A stretch of DNA of 64,000 nucleotides, from assembly GCF_002082015.1 (NCBI RefSeq), contig NZ_CP015109.1:801001-865000 (forward strand). Direction: 5' to 3'. The notes beneath the pieces are model-generated. The model searched no databases, was not told where the DNA came from, and saw only the letters and a list, made by a program, of their open reading frames with translations. Below are positions 8,211-17,782 of the stretch, one piece after another. The stretch comes from Sporosarcina ureae. Lineage in GTDB: Bacteria; Bacillota; Bacilli; Bacillales_A; Planococcaceae. How positions within the stretch are numbered: the stretch's first letter is position 1; every line of letters begins with the position of its first letter. Position numbers and translations under genes: made by a program.

Positions 8211-8247
8211 AGAGCATCAGTCATTCCCTTTCTTTTGACTGATGCCC
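8211..8247 (-). terminator. Terminator of ctaM
   Basis: AGAGCATCAGTCA pairs with TTGACTGATGCCCT with few mismatches; on the minus strand it runs into a T-rich tract. Confidence 0.75.
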
Positions 8248-8267
8248 TACGCTATTTATCTGGTCAC

Positions 8268-8825
8268 TTAATAATAAGGTGAAATCAATATATACACAAG
8301 GACTCCTGTAAAGCTAACATATAACCATATAGGCATCGTCCAACGAGCAATTTTTCGGTGACGCGGGATTTCCATATTCCATGCTCTTGCGACACTTGTT
8401 AGCGCGAGCGGAACGATCGCAGCGGCTAACACGATGTGTGAGAACAAGATGAAGTAGTAGAATCCTGCCAAGAAACCACTACCGCCAAACGGCGTGGACT
8501 CTGATAAAAAGTGATATGTGACATATGTCACTAAAAATAAAGCGGTTGTCCCAAACGCTGCATAGATAAAACGTTCATGCAGTTTGACATTTTTCTTCAA
8601 AATCGCGACTAATGCACAAACAAGAAAAACAAAAGTGAAACTGTTAAATATGGCATTCAATAGAGGCAAGATTGTAATATCAAATGCTGTGAAATTCTCT
8701 ACACCTGGCATGCCTGCCAAGATACCTATCGCACCAATGAGAATGACAGAGATGATGATAATCGCCGGACGGTAATTCCGTTTTTTGAAATTTGCAGGCG
8801 GTGTTGTTTGATTCGTATAGTTCAT
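8268..8825 (-). CDS. ctaM: DUF420 family protein, cytochrome oxidase maturation factor CtaM (YozB)
   Basis: A 185-residue polytopic membrane protein with five predicted helices. His residues are placed as in DUF420 members: LHERF, TYHFL, SHIVLAAAIVP and PRHRKIARWT. In Staphylococcus aureus the family member CtaM is needed for maturation of the aa3 heme-copper oxidase. The ATG follows GGAGTG. It is a single gene with its own terminator. Its presence near ctaB supports an aerobic heme A-dependent respiratory chain. The family call is firm; the functional role is taken from the staphylococcal work. Confidence 0.85.
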   Translation of the reverse strand: MNYTNQTTPPANFKKRNYRPAIIIISVILIGAIGILAGMPGVENFTAFDITILPLLNAIFNSFTFVFLVCALVAILKKNVKLHERFIYAAFGTTALFLVTYVTYHFLSESTPFGGSGFLAGFYYFILFSHIVLAAAIVPLALTSVARAWNMEIPRHRKIARWTMPIWLYVSFTGVLVYILISPYY

Positions 8826-8893
8826 CTAGTAGCACTCCTAATCCTATATTCATAACTACCCTATATCGTACCATACGTAACATGTTACGCAGG

Positions 8894-9784
8894 TCATAAT
8901 TGTGTCGATTTTTGAAATTGCTCTTCCGTTTCTTCTCTGAATTCATTAATTACTTTTATAAATTTGGCAATGGTCGGTGTCAAATAAGAATCTGCGCGTC
9001 GTACAAAAACCGTTTTAATTTGGCTGTACTTGGGCGGCAGATGATAGCAATAGACTAACCCTTGATCTAATAAATGAGAAACAGTTGATCTTGGAACGAA
9101 TGTCACACCTAATCCTGCCGCCACACTGCCGAGAATCGTCTCCAATGTTCCGAACTCCATCATTTTCGTCGGCTTGAATTGCTCATCTTCAAGCCATGAC
9201 TCTAAGCGAGCTCGATAACCACAGCCCTTTCTAAAACAAAGGATCGGCTCATCTTTAATGTCTTCAATCGATTGGAACGGTTTACTCGAAAGTAACACGA
9301 GCTCTTCTTCAAGCACATCATGTACGGCTAGATCGGGATGCGTCGTACCTCCTGATATAAACGCTCCATCAAGTTGATGATTTAGAACCTTAAATTGCAA
9401 TCCTTCCGTTACACCCGTCAATAGTGAAATATCGACTTGTTTATATTTTTTATTATATCTTGACAGAATAATCGGCAATTTGATCACCGTTTCTACCGAA
9501 CCTAGTTCCAGCTTTCCTGAAGGTTCTTTGTCATTCTGCACCACTTTCCTCATTTCATTTGTTAGCGATAAAATCTTCTCGCTGTAAATAAGAAGGCGTT
9601 TCCCTTCAGGCGTTAAGATCATTCCTCGGTTATGACGATTAAATAAAGGCGTTTTTAATTCCGCTTCGAGCTTTTGTATTCGAGACGTAATATTGGACTG
9701 TACATAGCGTAATTCTTTAGCTGCCGCTGTGATGGTTCCTTTTTCTGCGACAACCTGGAATATCTCCAAGTCTTTAAATTCCAT
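8894..9784 (-). CDS. LysR-family transcriptional regulator
   Basis: 296 residues: an N-terminal winged helix-turn-helix (about 1-60; FQVVAEKGTITAAAKELRYVQSNITSRIQKLE) and a LysR effector domain (about 90-290). AGGAGG precedes the ATG. It is divergent from an EamA-type exporter with 133 bases between the starts, the classic layout for a LysR gene controlling its neighbour. The closest named relatives are CzcR/YwbI-type regulators, but the ligand is unknown. Confidence 0.88.
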   Translation of the reverse strand: MEFKDLEIFQVVAEKGTITAAAKELRYVQSNITSRIQKLEAELKTPLFNRHNRGMILTPEGKRLLIYSEKILSLTNEMRKVVQNDKEPSGKLELGSVETVIKLPIILSRYNKKYKQVDISLLTGVTEGLQFKVLNHQLDGAFISGGTTHPDLAVHDVLEEELVLLSSKPFQSIEDIKDEPILCFRKGCGYRARLESWLEDEQFKPTKMMEFGTLETILGSVAAGLGVTFVPRSTVSHLLDQGLVYCYHLPPKYSQIKTVFVRRADSYLTPTIAKFIKVINEFREETEEQFQKSTQL

Positions 9785-9917
9785 GTATATCCTCCTAGTA
9801 ATATTCCCTTATCTATATGGTATCACTAAAATCGATAGTAGTCATCATTATTATTCGTTTTACGTGATTTCCAATATAGTGTTTAATAGGAGTAGTACTT
9901 CAAGGAGGTTGGGGCTG

Positions 9918-10889
9918 TTGAAAAACAAAATTATTTGGGGAGCGTTTCTGTGCTTTATAGCCAGTGTGTCATGGGGTGCAATGTTCCCAGTTGCCAATAG
10001 CGCGTTCAAAAATATTGATCCTTTTTATTTCACATTAATCCGTTATGTATCGGTAACACTTCTACTCGTCATCATACTATGGTTTAAAGAAGGAACACAG
10101 GCGTTTCGATTTGAAAAAAGAGGTTTATCTCTTTGGTTCTTCGGGACGATGGCATTCGTTGTCTATAATCTTTTTATTTTCTGGGGTCAAGATTTAATGG
10201 GACAACCCGGAACGATGGTAGCGTCCATTTCAGAGGCCATGATGCCGATGATTTCTATTGTTATTGTCTGGATGATTAGTAGACATAAACCACACGGCTT
10301 CACGCTCACTTGTGTATTTACGGCATTTGTCGGTGTGATGCTTGTGATCACAAAAGGTGACTTACGCACTTTTTTGACAGCAACCGATGATATTGTACCT
10401 TCACTTCTCATCTTCATTGCAGTAATCGGCTGGGTGATTTATACAATGGGCGGCAATCGCTTTAGTGAATGGTCTGCATTACGTTATTCTACATTGAGCT
10501 GTCTACTTGGTACATTCACTGCTTGTATAGTGGTATTTTTCGTAACATTGACAGGCTATATTTCGGTTCCAACTGTGGAAACTTTGCAAGTCGTAACACC
10601 ACATATGTTGTTTATGATCGCATTCCCGGGCATTATTGCGTTAGTAGGTTGGAATGTTGGTGTACGCATCCTATCTCCATTGAACGGTTTACTATTTATT
10701 AATTTCGTGCCAGTGACTACACTAGTCATTTCATATATACAAGGGTATCAGTTAACCATTTTCGATTACATTGGTACAGTATTTATTATTGCAGCGCTAT
10801 TAGGTAATAATATATTCCTTCGTATACAACAGAAGCGCAACGACGAAGTACATCAATATAAAGAACATAATGCGCAACCTAGTGTATAA
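9918..10889 (+). CDS. EamA/DMT-superfamily transporter
   Basis: A 323-residue polytopic protein with about ten membrane segments in two EamA repeats, each opening with a motif like FIASVSWGAMFPVANSAFKN. Such proteins export metabolites or amino acids. The start is taken as TTG 9918, because AGGAGG lies nine bases upstream; the open frame extends further upstream, but that part is hydrophilic and lies in the divergent promoter region. The divergent LysR gene is its likely regulator. The substrate cannot be deduced. Confidence 0.85.
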   Translation: MKNKIIWGAFLCFIASVSWGAMFPVANSAFKNIDPFYFTLIRYVSVTLLLVIILWFKEGTQAFRFEKRGLSLWFFGTMAFVVYNLFIFWGQDLMGQPGTMVASISEAMMPMISIVIVWMISRHKPHGFTLTCVFTAFVGVMLVITKGDLRTFLTATDDIVPSLLIFIAVIGWVIYTMGGNRFSEWSALRYSTLSCLLGTFTACIVVFFVTLTGYISVPTVETLQVVTPHMLFMIAFPGIIALVGWNVGVRILSPLNGLLFINFVPVTTLVISYIQGYQLTIFDYIGTVFIIAALLGNNIFLRIQQKRNDEVHQYKEHNAQPSV

Positions 10890-10928
10890 TGAACCTGAAA
10901 AATCTACTATTTTAAATGAACTAAAAAA

Positions 10929-10966
10929 CACAGCCACATTCCAAGAATTTCGAATGTGGCTGTATT
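10929..10966 (+). terminator. Terminator of the EamA transporter gene
   Basis: ACAGCCACATTC pairs with GAATGTGGCTGT, followed by a T-rich run. Confidence 0.85.
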
Positions 10967-11085
10967 TTTAATCCGTTTTTCCATTTACTTACAGATGAAC
11001 ATGGAAAAATCGAGTCAATTGCTTAATCTTGGTCAAGCTTTTATACTATTAGCACATTAAATAAAACGAACAGGAGTGATTGTCG

Positions 11086-11538
11086 ATGAAGAAATGGTGG
11101 CTTTTACCCGCCCTCGCTGTTTTTTTGGCTGCGTGTGGTAGCAATCAGGAAGCAAAACCTGTAGAAGATGAGGACATTTCGGTTGATGAAATCGAACCTG
11201 AGGAAGAACCGGCAGAACCTGAAGTGACTGAACCTACTGACACGGAAGAAACATCAGAAGAGGCACCTGAAGAAATGCCTGGTGAAGAACCGAATGCTCC
11301 ATACGAACCTTCTAATACTAACTTGTTAGAACATGAAGAAGCTGAAATATTGGAAGAACATATACCGATGGACGAGTTAACGGCTCAAGTAGAAGTGGAT
11401 AATCAAAACAAACGAATCGTTCTGTATGAAAATAAAAGCGGACAAGAAGTATACAAAAGTATTTTCATCAAAGACGATAATCATTTAAAAATTATTGATT
11501 TGAATGACGATCACGTATTGTATGAAGGTAATTTGTAA
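11086..11538 (+). CDS. Acidic lipoprotein of unknown function
   Basis: A 150-residue protein with a lipoprotein signal peptide (MKKWWLLPALAVFLAAC, lipid-attached Cys at 17). Then comes a low-complexity linker of about 60 residues rich in Glu, Pro and Thr, and a small C-terminal globular part. AGGAG lies nine bases before the ATG. The stop codon falls inside the left arm of the inverted repeat at 11536. I recognise no domain; the acidic linker suggests a spacer across the wall. Confidence 0.7.
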   Translation: MKKWWLLPALAVFLAACGSNQEAKPVEDEDISVDEIEPEEEPAEPEVTEPTDTEETSEEAPEEMPGEEPNAPYEPSNTNLLEHEEAEILEEHIPMDELTAQVEVDNQNKRIVLYENKSGQEVYKSIFIKDDNHLKIIDLNDDHVLYEGNL

Positions 11539-11845
11539 AATAAAGAGGTTGGGACAGAACAGAAAAAACGTAAGGGGAATGTCCTTTACGTTTTTTTCTG
11601 TTCTTATCAGTAAAAATTTTTTTAGAATAACAGAGTGTACCGGAACGGAGAAAGGCCGACTCCTGAGGGATCAGCGTGCGTCTTGAGACCCTGGACAGGT
11701 GCCTTAATTTCTGCAAAGTACACAGAAATACGGCCAAGCGAACCCTACGTTGTTCGCTTGGCTCAAGCCACGCCCCTCGGAAAGCGTGCCTTTCGGAGTG
11801 CAGGGAAACGGGGTGAGATAGTTATATCCCAACCTCTTTATTTTA
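11536..11845. repeat. Inverted-repeat-bounded intergenic element between convergent stop codons
   Basis: TAAAATAAAGAGGTTGGGA (11536-11554) is repeated in perfect inverse at 11827-11845. The interior has a 17-base-arm hairpin at 11557-11603, a second hairpin at 11733-11762 (GCCAAGCGAA / TTCGCTTGGC) and a GC-richer stretch with ACTCCTGAGGGATCAGCGTG and CGGAAAGCGTG. These phrases remind me of dispersed intergenic repeats in Bacillaceae. Both flanking stop codons lie inside the terminal arms. There is no coding potential. No second copy occurs in this window. Confidence 0.65.
11557..11603 (+). terminator. Long hairpin inside the intergenic element
   Basis: GAACAGAAAAAACGTAA pairs almost fully with its complement, and the arms carry A and T runs. 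It can act as a terminator for the lipoprotein gene. Confidence 0.6.
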
Positions 11846-13379
11846 TATATCTTCTGGCTGACACATATTCTGACTTATACGGTTCCACTGTCATCGGAAT
11901 GATTTCTACAGTACGCTTAGGGTTTGGTGCGTGGATCATTTGACCATTCCCTGCATACATTCCTACATGGTGAATGATCCCTTTTCCTTTATTATAGGCA
12001 AAGAACATCAAGTCACCGGGTTGTAGATCATTCTTCTTTATCAACGTTCCGTTCAATGCTTGCACAGAAGCATCACGCGGTATATCAATACCGTGTTGTC
12101 GGTAGACTGAGTAAGTGAATCCTGAACAATCCAGTCCAAATCCTGAAGTACCTGCCCATAGATACGTTAATCCGTCAAAGAGCTTGGCTGTATCCATGAT
12201 TTGTTGTGTTGTGGGCTTCGGCATGACACCATCTGCTCCTACTATCTTCACTGCGCTTCTGTCTACGTACTTCACTCCGTCGGCAGGTGTTTGGACTGCG
12301 ATTTTATTATCCATAACTTCCATGACCGGCAATGTCGTGTTGAAACTTATTGAGCGGTAAGGTTGCTCTCCGTTTTTATCCATCGTAAGTGTGGCTGATC
12401 TCTTCGATACCATGGCCGTGTCACATGTTACGTAGTTAGGATACACAGTCGTTAAATGACTCTTCAACATCCATCCCGGATAACCTGCTGCGTTTTTTGG
12501 AGAGCTTTGATCCACTACTATTACCTGAACCCAGTCTCCTTTTGTTTGCAGGACTTTGACTGTTTGACCGTATAGTGCTTGCGTTTCTAGTTTCCCTACT
12601 AGCCATTGCTTTTCACGTAAACTCATTGCAGTAACCCATTTCGTAATGTCAGGCAATTTGTTTGTCGCATACGCGTCTACTGTGCGCGACTTGGCTGGTT
12701 CTTTCCAAAGTGTTGTAACGGGAACATTTACTGTTTGCACTGGTGTGTTATTCGGTTGATAACAAGCGGGTTGCTCTCTAAAATCAGGCTCAAGAATTCG
12801 GGCAAGAAATACTGCAAAATGTCCACGAGTTAATGTTTGATTCGGCTTAAACGTATTATCCAAATACCCTGTCGTAATAGCATTTACAGATAACTTTTGT
12901 ATATCAGATAAACCCCAATACGTTGCAGGCACATCACGGAATCGATACGTAGATTTACCCGTCAGATTGAATGCGCGAACGAATACCGCTGCCATTTGCC
13001 CACGTTTTAAATTACCATACGGTTGAAATTCTTTATTCTCGTTACCCATGAAAATACCTTCATCAACCATTGTGGCGATGAGTGCGTAGTGCGGATGAGA
13101 TAACTTTACGTCCGACAGCTTGGCATCAGGTCTATTATCTACAGGGATTTTCAGTGCGCGTTGAATCATTCCTGACGCTTCGAGCCGTGTGATCGGTTCG
13201 TTTACCCGGTACTTGGTGTTTGGCTTTTCTATGATAATTCCTTTTTCTACTAGATAATGTATTTCATCAGCAGCCGAATGCTGTTGACGTACGTCTTGGA
13301 AGACGGTGGCATGTGAGGTAGTAGGGATTGCATATAGGACTAACATCATCGTTAGCACTATTGCACAGATCTTTTTCAA
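11838..13379 (-). CDS. SLH-domain NlpC/P60 cell-wall endopeptidase
   Basis: A secreted 513-residue wall hydrolase. The signal peptide (1-24) is followed by three SLH repeats (about 27-80, 88-140 and 147-200) that anchor to secondary wall polymer. A middle region (220-370) looks like SH3-type repeats, and a C-terminal NlpC/P60 domain starts at about 390. Catalytic Cys418 in GLDCSGF, His471 in HVGMYAG and His483 in MIHAPNP are present, so activity on D-Glu/diamino acid bonds is expected. TTG start; the ribosome site is modest. Its stop lies in the right arm of the inverted repeat. Confidence 0.88.
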   Translation of the reverse strand: MKKICAIVLTMMLVLYAIPTTSHATVFQDVRQQHSAADEIHYLVEKGIIIEKPNTKYRVNEPITRLEASGMIQRALKIPVDNRPDAKLSDVKLSHPHYALIATMVDEGIFMGNENKEFQPYGNLKRGQMAAVFVRAFNLTGKSTYRFRDVPATYWGLSDIQKLSVNAITTGYLDNTFKPNQTLTRGHFAVFLARILEPDFREQPACYQPNNTPVQTVNVPVTTLWKEPAKSRTVDAYATNKLPDITKWVTAMSLREKQWLVGKLETQALYGQTVKVLQTKGDWVQVIVVDQSSPKNAAGYPGWMLKSHLTTVYPNYVTCDTAMVSKRSATLTMDKNGEQPYRSISFNTTLPVMEVMDNKIAVQTPADGVKYVDRSAVKIVGADGVMPKPTTQQIMDTAKLFDGLTYLWAGTSGFGLDCSGFTYSVYRQHGIDIPRDASVQALNGTLIKKNDLQPGDLMFFAYNKGKGIIHHVGMYAGNGQMIHAPNPKRTVEIIPMTVEPYKSEYVSARRYIK

Positions 13380-13495
13380 GTTTAGGACACTTCCATTTCT
13401 ATAGGTAGTTTTTCCTTAACTATACCTGAGCGACAATTTTTTGTATAGAAAAAATTCAAATAAGTGTGACTGCACTTAACTTATATTCATGCAAA

Positions 13496-13539
13496 AAAGA
13501 GATCTCCCTTGAAGTGTTGACACTTCAGAGAGATCTTTT
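13496..13539 (-). terminator. Terminator of the argCJBD operon
   Basis: AAAAGAGATCTC and CTTGAAGTG pair with CACTTCA and GAGATCTTTT around a short loop; downstream of argD. Confidence 0.85.
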
Positions 13540-13584
13540 GTTAACTGAATAGCAGTTCGCTGACTACCTTAATTCAATTCGTTA

Positions 13585-14715
13585 TTACGTTAAGATGTTC
13601 TTTAAAATCGAAACTGCTTGATCGATTTCTTCATTTGTGACTGTTAATGGTGGTAATAGACGGATGACATTCGTCCCGGCAGGTACTAGGAGTAATCCTT
13701 GTTTTTCGGCCTCTTGGATGAATGAAGCCATTTCTTTATTCGAATGAATTCCAACTAATAAGCCATTACCACGAATCGAGTATTTATCTTTAGGTAGTTC
13801 TGCTTGGAGTTGTTGTTTCAAATACGTACCTTTTTCTTCAACAACCTTTAAAAATGCAGGATCAAATACATGATCAATTACTGTTTGAGCAACTGATACG
13901 GCTAATGGGTTACCACCGAACGTTGTACCATGTGAGCCCGGGCCGAATGTATCGAATAGCTCTTCGCCAGCTAGCATGGCTCCGATCGGAAAACCGCCAC
14001 CAAGACCTTTAGCAAGAGAAATAATATCGGGTTTTAGTGCAGTCTGCTCGTAGGCATAGCGTGTCCCTGTACGCCCGATTCCTGTCTGTACTTCGTCGAT
14101 AATAAGAAGAATATGATGTTCATTACAGGCAGCCATAACTGCTTCAGCAAAAGCAGGTTCGATAGAATTCACTCCACCTTCCGCTTGGATGACTTCTAGC
14201 ATGATAGCAGCTACATTCTCGTTAGTTGCCTGTTTCAAAGCTTCGATATCATTAAACGGTAAAGCTTCGAAACTTCCAAGCATTGGGCCAAATCCTTGTT
14301 GGATTTTATCCTGACCCGTAGCCGCCATCGCACCGAATGTTCGCCCATGGAATGACTGTTTGAACGATAAGATATGATGCTTGCCTGTATGTTTACGCGC
14401 TAGCTTAATTGCTGCTTCATTCGCTTCAGCACCACTGTTACAAAATAATGCATACGATAGATCCGTATCTTTCGTTAATGATTCAGCAAGTTTTTCCTGT
14501 TCTGGACTTTCAAATAAATTGGAAATATGCCATAGCTTTTCACTTTGTTCTTGCAATGTTTTAACGATGGCAGGATGAGCGTGACCTAAACTGACGACTG
14601 CGATGCCGCTAGTAAAGTCTAAATAATCCTTTCCCTTATCGTCAGTTACTACGGTACCTTGTCCTTTTACGAGATGTACCGCACGTCTTGCATAGTTATT
14701 GAATAAATACGTCAC
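13585..14715 (-). CDS. argD: Acetylornithine aminotransferase
   Basis: A PLP-dependent class III aminotransferase making N-acetylornithine from N-acetylglutamate semialdehyde; 376 residues, the usual ArgD length. Visible motifs: NSGAEANEAAIKLARKHTG near the N-terminus, the PLP Asp in LLIIDEVQTGIGRTG, and the Schiff-base Lys in ISLAKGLGGGFPIGA. It is last in argC-argJ-argB-argD, and its start overlaps the argB stop by four bases (ATGA). Confidence 0.95.
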   Translation of the reverse strand: MTYLFNNYARRAVHLVKGQGTVVTDDKGKDYLDFTSGIAVVSLGHAHPAIVKTLQEQSEKLWHISNLFESPEQEKLAESLTKDTDLSYALFCNSGAEANEAAIKLARKHTGKHHILSFKQSFHGRTFGAMAATGQDKIQQGFGPMLGSFEALPFNDIEALKQATNENVAAIMLEVIQAEGGVNSIEPAFAEAVMAACNEHHILLIIDEVQTGIGRTGTRYAYEQTALKPDIISLAKGLGGGFPIGAMLAGEELFDTFGPGSHGTTFGGNPLAVSVAQTVIDHVFDPAFLKVVEEKGTYLKQQLQAELPKDKYSIRGNGLLVGIHSNKEMASFIQEAEKQGLLLVPAGTNVIRLLPPLTVTNEEIDQAVSILKNILT

Positions 14716-15491
14716 GCGATTGCCTCCTCATTGGTAATGACCGTGCCATTTAATTTTTGACAGACGATCTGTACTGATGGAATGCCCGCTTCTAGACAAT
14801 CGATGGCCGCCATTACTTTCGGAATCATTCCTCCGTAGATATCTTCTGTTTTAATCCAGCGATAAATTGCTTGAGGTACCACTTCTGTCTGAGGTTGGTC
14901 TTGAATCCGGATTCCAGATGTATCTGTCACCAATAATAAACTTTCTGCCTCAACAGCTAATGCAATTTGACTAGCGACTGTATCCGCGTTAACGTTCAAT
15001 GGATCCCCAGAAGCAGTTGCACCAATACACGAGATTACAGGAACAATGCCTGCATCCAATAATGCGTCCAAGATCTCTGTTTTCACTGTTTTAATTTCTC
15101 CCACATAACCATACGTATCAAAATCAAGTACATCACACGTAAATAAGTTCGTATCGAATCCACTTAACCCAACCGCTTTGATCTCTTCTTGATTGAAACG
15201 ATGAACGAGCGCTGGATTTACTTGGCCAATCATGATTGACTGAACGATCCCGATCGCTTCAGCAGATGTAACACGGAACCCCTTAACTACAGTCGAAGCG
15301 ACACCGCGATTCTCAAGCTCTTGATTAATATTTGGTCCCCCACCATGAACAATAATTACTTGAACACCATCTTGCTGTAATTTCTTCACACCTTGGAAAA
15401 AACTATCGCTTAATTCGTCTAGCATACTGCCGCCTAGTTTGATAACCTGTCGTTTACGTGCGGTATGTTGCGTTGATTTGAACGTAGTCAT
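14712..15491 (-). CDS. argB: Acetylglutamate kinase
   Basis: Phosphorylates N-acetylglutamate. The 259 residues show the amino acid kinase fold, with VIKLGGSML near the N-terminus, VIIVHGGGPNINQELE for substrate binding and NVNADTVASQIALAV near residue 165. It overlaps the 3' end of argJ by 38 bases. The ATG has only a weak GGGGGTG site about 12 bases upstream, so translation probably depends on coupling with argJ. Confidence 0.95.
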   Translation of the reverse strand: MTTFKSTQHTARKRQVIKLGGSMLDELSDSFFQGVKKLQQDGVQVIIVHGGGPNINQELENRGVASTVVKGFRVTSAEAIGIVQSIMIGQVNPALVHRFNQEEIKAVGLSGFDTNLFTCDVLDFDTYGYVGEIKTVKTEILDALLDAGIVPVISCIGATASGDPLNVNADTVASQIALAVEAESLLLVTDTSGIRIQDQPQTEVVPQAIYRWIKTEDIYGGMIPKVMAAIDCLEAGIPSVQIVCQKLNGTVITNEEAIA

Positions 15492-16677
15492 AAGTAAGAT
15501 CGCACCCCCATGCCATTCCCTGTCCAGTTCCTTGGTTTAATTCTATTGCAAATTTGACTTCATGTTGTTTAAGGTAAATTAACAATTTCTCTTCTGAAAA
15601 CGGAATAGGTTCCCCGCCTTCTACTACTACAGTGTCACCAATATAGATTTTGATATCTTCAGGATCTATTGTGGCCCCGCTATATCCAACTGCAGCAATA
15701 ATTCTTCCCCAGTTCGCATCACAGCCAAATACTGCCGTCTTGACAAGCGGTGAACCGACAACAGATTTTGCGATTTGACGCGCTTGTCCATCCGAAACTG
15801 CACCTGTCACTTTCGCTTCGATCAATTTGGTAGCACCTTCTCCGTCTTTAGCGATCATTTTCGCCAAATCACGAGATACGGCATGCAATGCATCGACGAA
15901 AGATTGCCATTCGGGATGATCCGGAGTTAATGAGTGGTTACTCGCCATTCCGTTTGCCATGACGAGAACCATATCATTTGTTGACGTATCACCGTCTACT
16001 GTAATGGAGTTAAAAGTTACATCCGTAATCTCTTTAAGTGCTGTTTGTAAATGTTCAGATTCAATATTGGCATCGGTTGTGATGAAGCCAAGCATTGTCG
16101 CCATATTCGGTTCGATCATTCCTGAACCTTTTGCGACACCTGCTACCACTACTTCACGATCATCGATCACCGTTGCGTAGGCAGTATTTTTTGTTACGGT
16201 ATCTGTTGTTAAAATTGCTTGTGAAAATTGAATGGAGCCTTCTAACGTGTCCATCGGTTGAAGTTTTTCAATACCAGATAGTAAAGGAACCATATTCATT
16301 TGTTCACCAATCACACCCGTTGAGGCAATTCCTACAAGATTGGAATCAATACCTAAATGCTCTGCAGTCTTTTGTTGCATAGTTACTGCGTCATGCATCC
16401 CTTGCTTTCCTGTGCATGCATTCGCGTTACCAGAGTTAATGACAACCGCTTGCATTTTTTGTGTTTCATAAACAACTTTTTTTGTAACTTGAAGTGGAGC
16501 TGCCTGGATTACATTCGTTGTGAAGACACCCGCAACACTCGCTGGCACTTCGCTGACTAATAAAGCTAAATCATTTTTCTTATGCTTTAGCCCACAGTGA
16601 ATGCCGACTGCCTTGAATCCTTTTGGTGAAATAATGTTTTTACGCGAGATGCGCTTCATACTTTCGATAGTTTCCAT
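15454..16677 (-). CDS. argJ: Bifunctional glutamate N-acetyltransferase/ornithine acetyltransferase
   Basis: Recycles the acetyl group from N-acetylornithine to glutamate and can also use acetyl-CoA in bifunctional forms. 407 residues. The self-cleavage site that creates the N-terminal nucleophile is in DGEGATKLIEA (between Ala and Thr, near residue 195). The GVFTTN and NSGNANACTG stretches are family signatures. Possible in-frame starts are the ATG at 16677 and one at Met7 (MKRISRKN). Its presence indicates the cyclic arginine pathway. It follows argC by 41 bases. Confidence 0.95.
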   Translation of the reverse strand: METIESMKRISRKNIISPKGFKAVGIHCGLKHKKNDLALLVSEVPASVAGVFTTNVIQAAPLQVTKKVVYETQKMQAVVINSGNANACTGKQGMHDAVTMQQKTAEHLGIDSNLVGIASTGVIGEQMNMVPLLSGIEKLQPMDTLEGSIQFSQAILTTDTVTKNTAYATVIDDREVVVAGVAKGSGMIEPNMATMLGFITTDANIESEHLQTALKEITDVTFNSITVDGDTSTNDMVLVMANGMASNHSLTPDHPEWQSFVDALHAVSRDLAKMIAKDGEGATKLIEAKVTGAVSDGQARQIAKSVVGSPLVKTAVFGCDANWGRIIAAVGYSGATIDPEDIKIYIGDTVVVEGGEPIPFSEEKLLIYLKQHEVKFAIELNQGTGQGMAWGCDLTYDYVQINATYRT

Positions 16678-16718
16678 AGTAGTGCTCCCCCTCTAGTTCT
16701 CGTTTCCAAATTAATTAG

Positions 16719-17753
16719 TTAAATCCATAATGGAATAACATCGATTCCTGTTTTTTCATTTAGACCATATTGAATATTCATGTTTTGTATAGCTTGTCCA
16801 GCGGCACCTTTCACCACATTATCAATAACTGCTATAATCGTTGCCTTATTTGTTCGTGGATCTACCTTGACATGGATATCGCAATAGTTGGAGCCATATA
16901 CCTGTTTCGTACTGACCTTTTGCACGTCTGTCATAATACGAACGAACGGACTATCTTTATAAGTTTCTTGCAAGCAATTTATAAGTTGTTCTTCCGTTAC
17001 TTGTCCATTCACTTTTGCATAGCTCGTTGTCATGATGCCCCTCGTCATAGGAACAAGATGTGTAGTGAACATAATTGGTTCCGGCTGATCGGCAAATGTA
17101 TTCATTGCTTGTTCAATTTCTGGTATATGCTGATGCTGATGAATTTTGTATATAGAGAAGTTTTCATTTGTTTCACTGAAATGAGTCGCTTGGCTCGGTT
17201 TATTACCTGCACCCGATATACCACTTTTCGCATCAATGATCAATTGGCTACCGTCAATTAGTCTGTTTTTCAGTAACGGAAGTAAAGAAAGAAGAACTGC
17301 TGTCGGGTAACACCCTGGATTCGCAATGACTTCCGCATCGGCAATATCCTGTTTATTCCATTCGGGAAGTCCGTATACACTTTTCTCCAAATGTTCAATT
17401 GGCGGTGCATCCTTTTGATACCAGTGCTCAAAAGTCCCTTGATCTTTCAATCTAAAATCTCCTGATAAGTCAATCAATTTAGCACCTGCGCCCACCAATG
17501 GAGGAAGTAGTGTAGTTGTAACACCAGCTGGTGTACTGAAAAACACTGTGTCCAGCTTGCTAATATGTTCTGGTTCTATAGCCTTCATCGGCCGATCGTG
17601 AATATTCACGAGATGTGGATATTTTTGAGAAAAGACCGTCCCCACTTCTGAGGATGTGAATAAATCAATTTGTTCAATTTCCGGATGGTTTTGTAGCAAC
17701 CGTATCAATTCTAGGCCACCGTATCCAGACGCTCCTACGATTCCAACCTTCAA
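16719..17753 (-). CDS. argC: N-acetyl-gamma-glutamyl-phosphate reductase
   Basis: NADPH-dependent third step of arginine synthesis. 344 residues when started at TTG 17753; AGAGGTG lies six bases upstream, and the first residues then read MKVGIVGASGYGG, the Rossmann motif. The ATG at 17774 would add seven residues that overlap the ribosome site. The catalytic Cys is in VIANPGCYPTAV. First gene of the operon, behind a promoter with two ArgR-like boxes. Confidence 0.94.
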   Translation of the reverse strand: MKVGIVGASGYGGLELIRLLQNHPEIEQIDLFTSSEVGTVFSQKYPHLVNIHDRPMKAIEPEHISKLDTVFFSTPAGVTTTLLPPLVGAGAKLIDLSGDFRLKDQGTFEHWYQKDAPPIEHLEKSVYGLPEWNKQDIADAEVIANPGCYPTAVLLSLLPLLKNRLIDGSQLIIDAKSGISGAGNKPSQATHFSETNENFSIYKIHQHQHIPEIEQAMNTFADQPEPIMFTTHLVPMTRGIMTTSYAKVNGQVTEEQLINCLQETYKDSPFVRIMTDVQKVSTKQVYGSNYCDIHVKVDPRTNKATIIAVIDNVVKGAAGQAIQNMNIQYGLNEKTGIDVIPLWI

Positions 17754-17782
17754 CGCTATCACCTCTTTATTCATTAATGATA

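Noticed and set aside
9729..9917. 63-codon upstream extension of the EamA transporter
   Set aside because: It crosses the divergent promoter region and the LysR start; a strong ribosome site supports TTG 9918.
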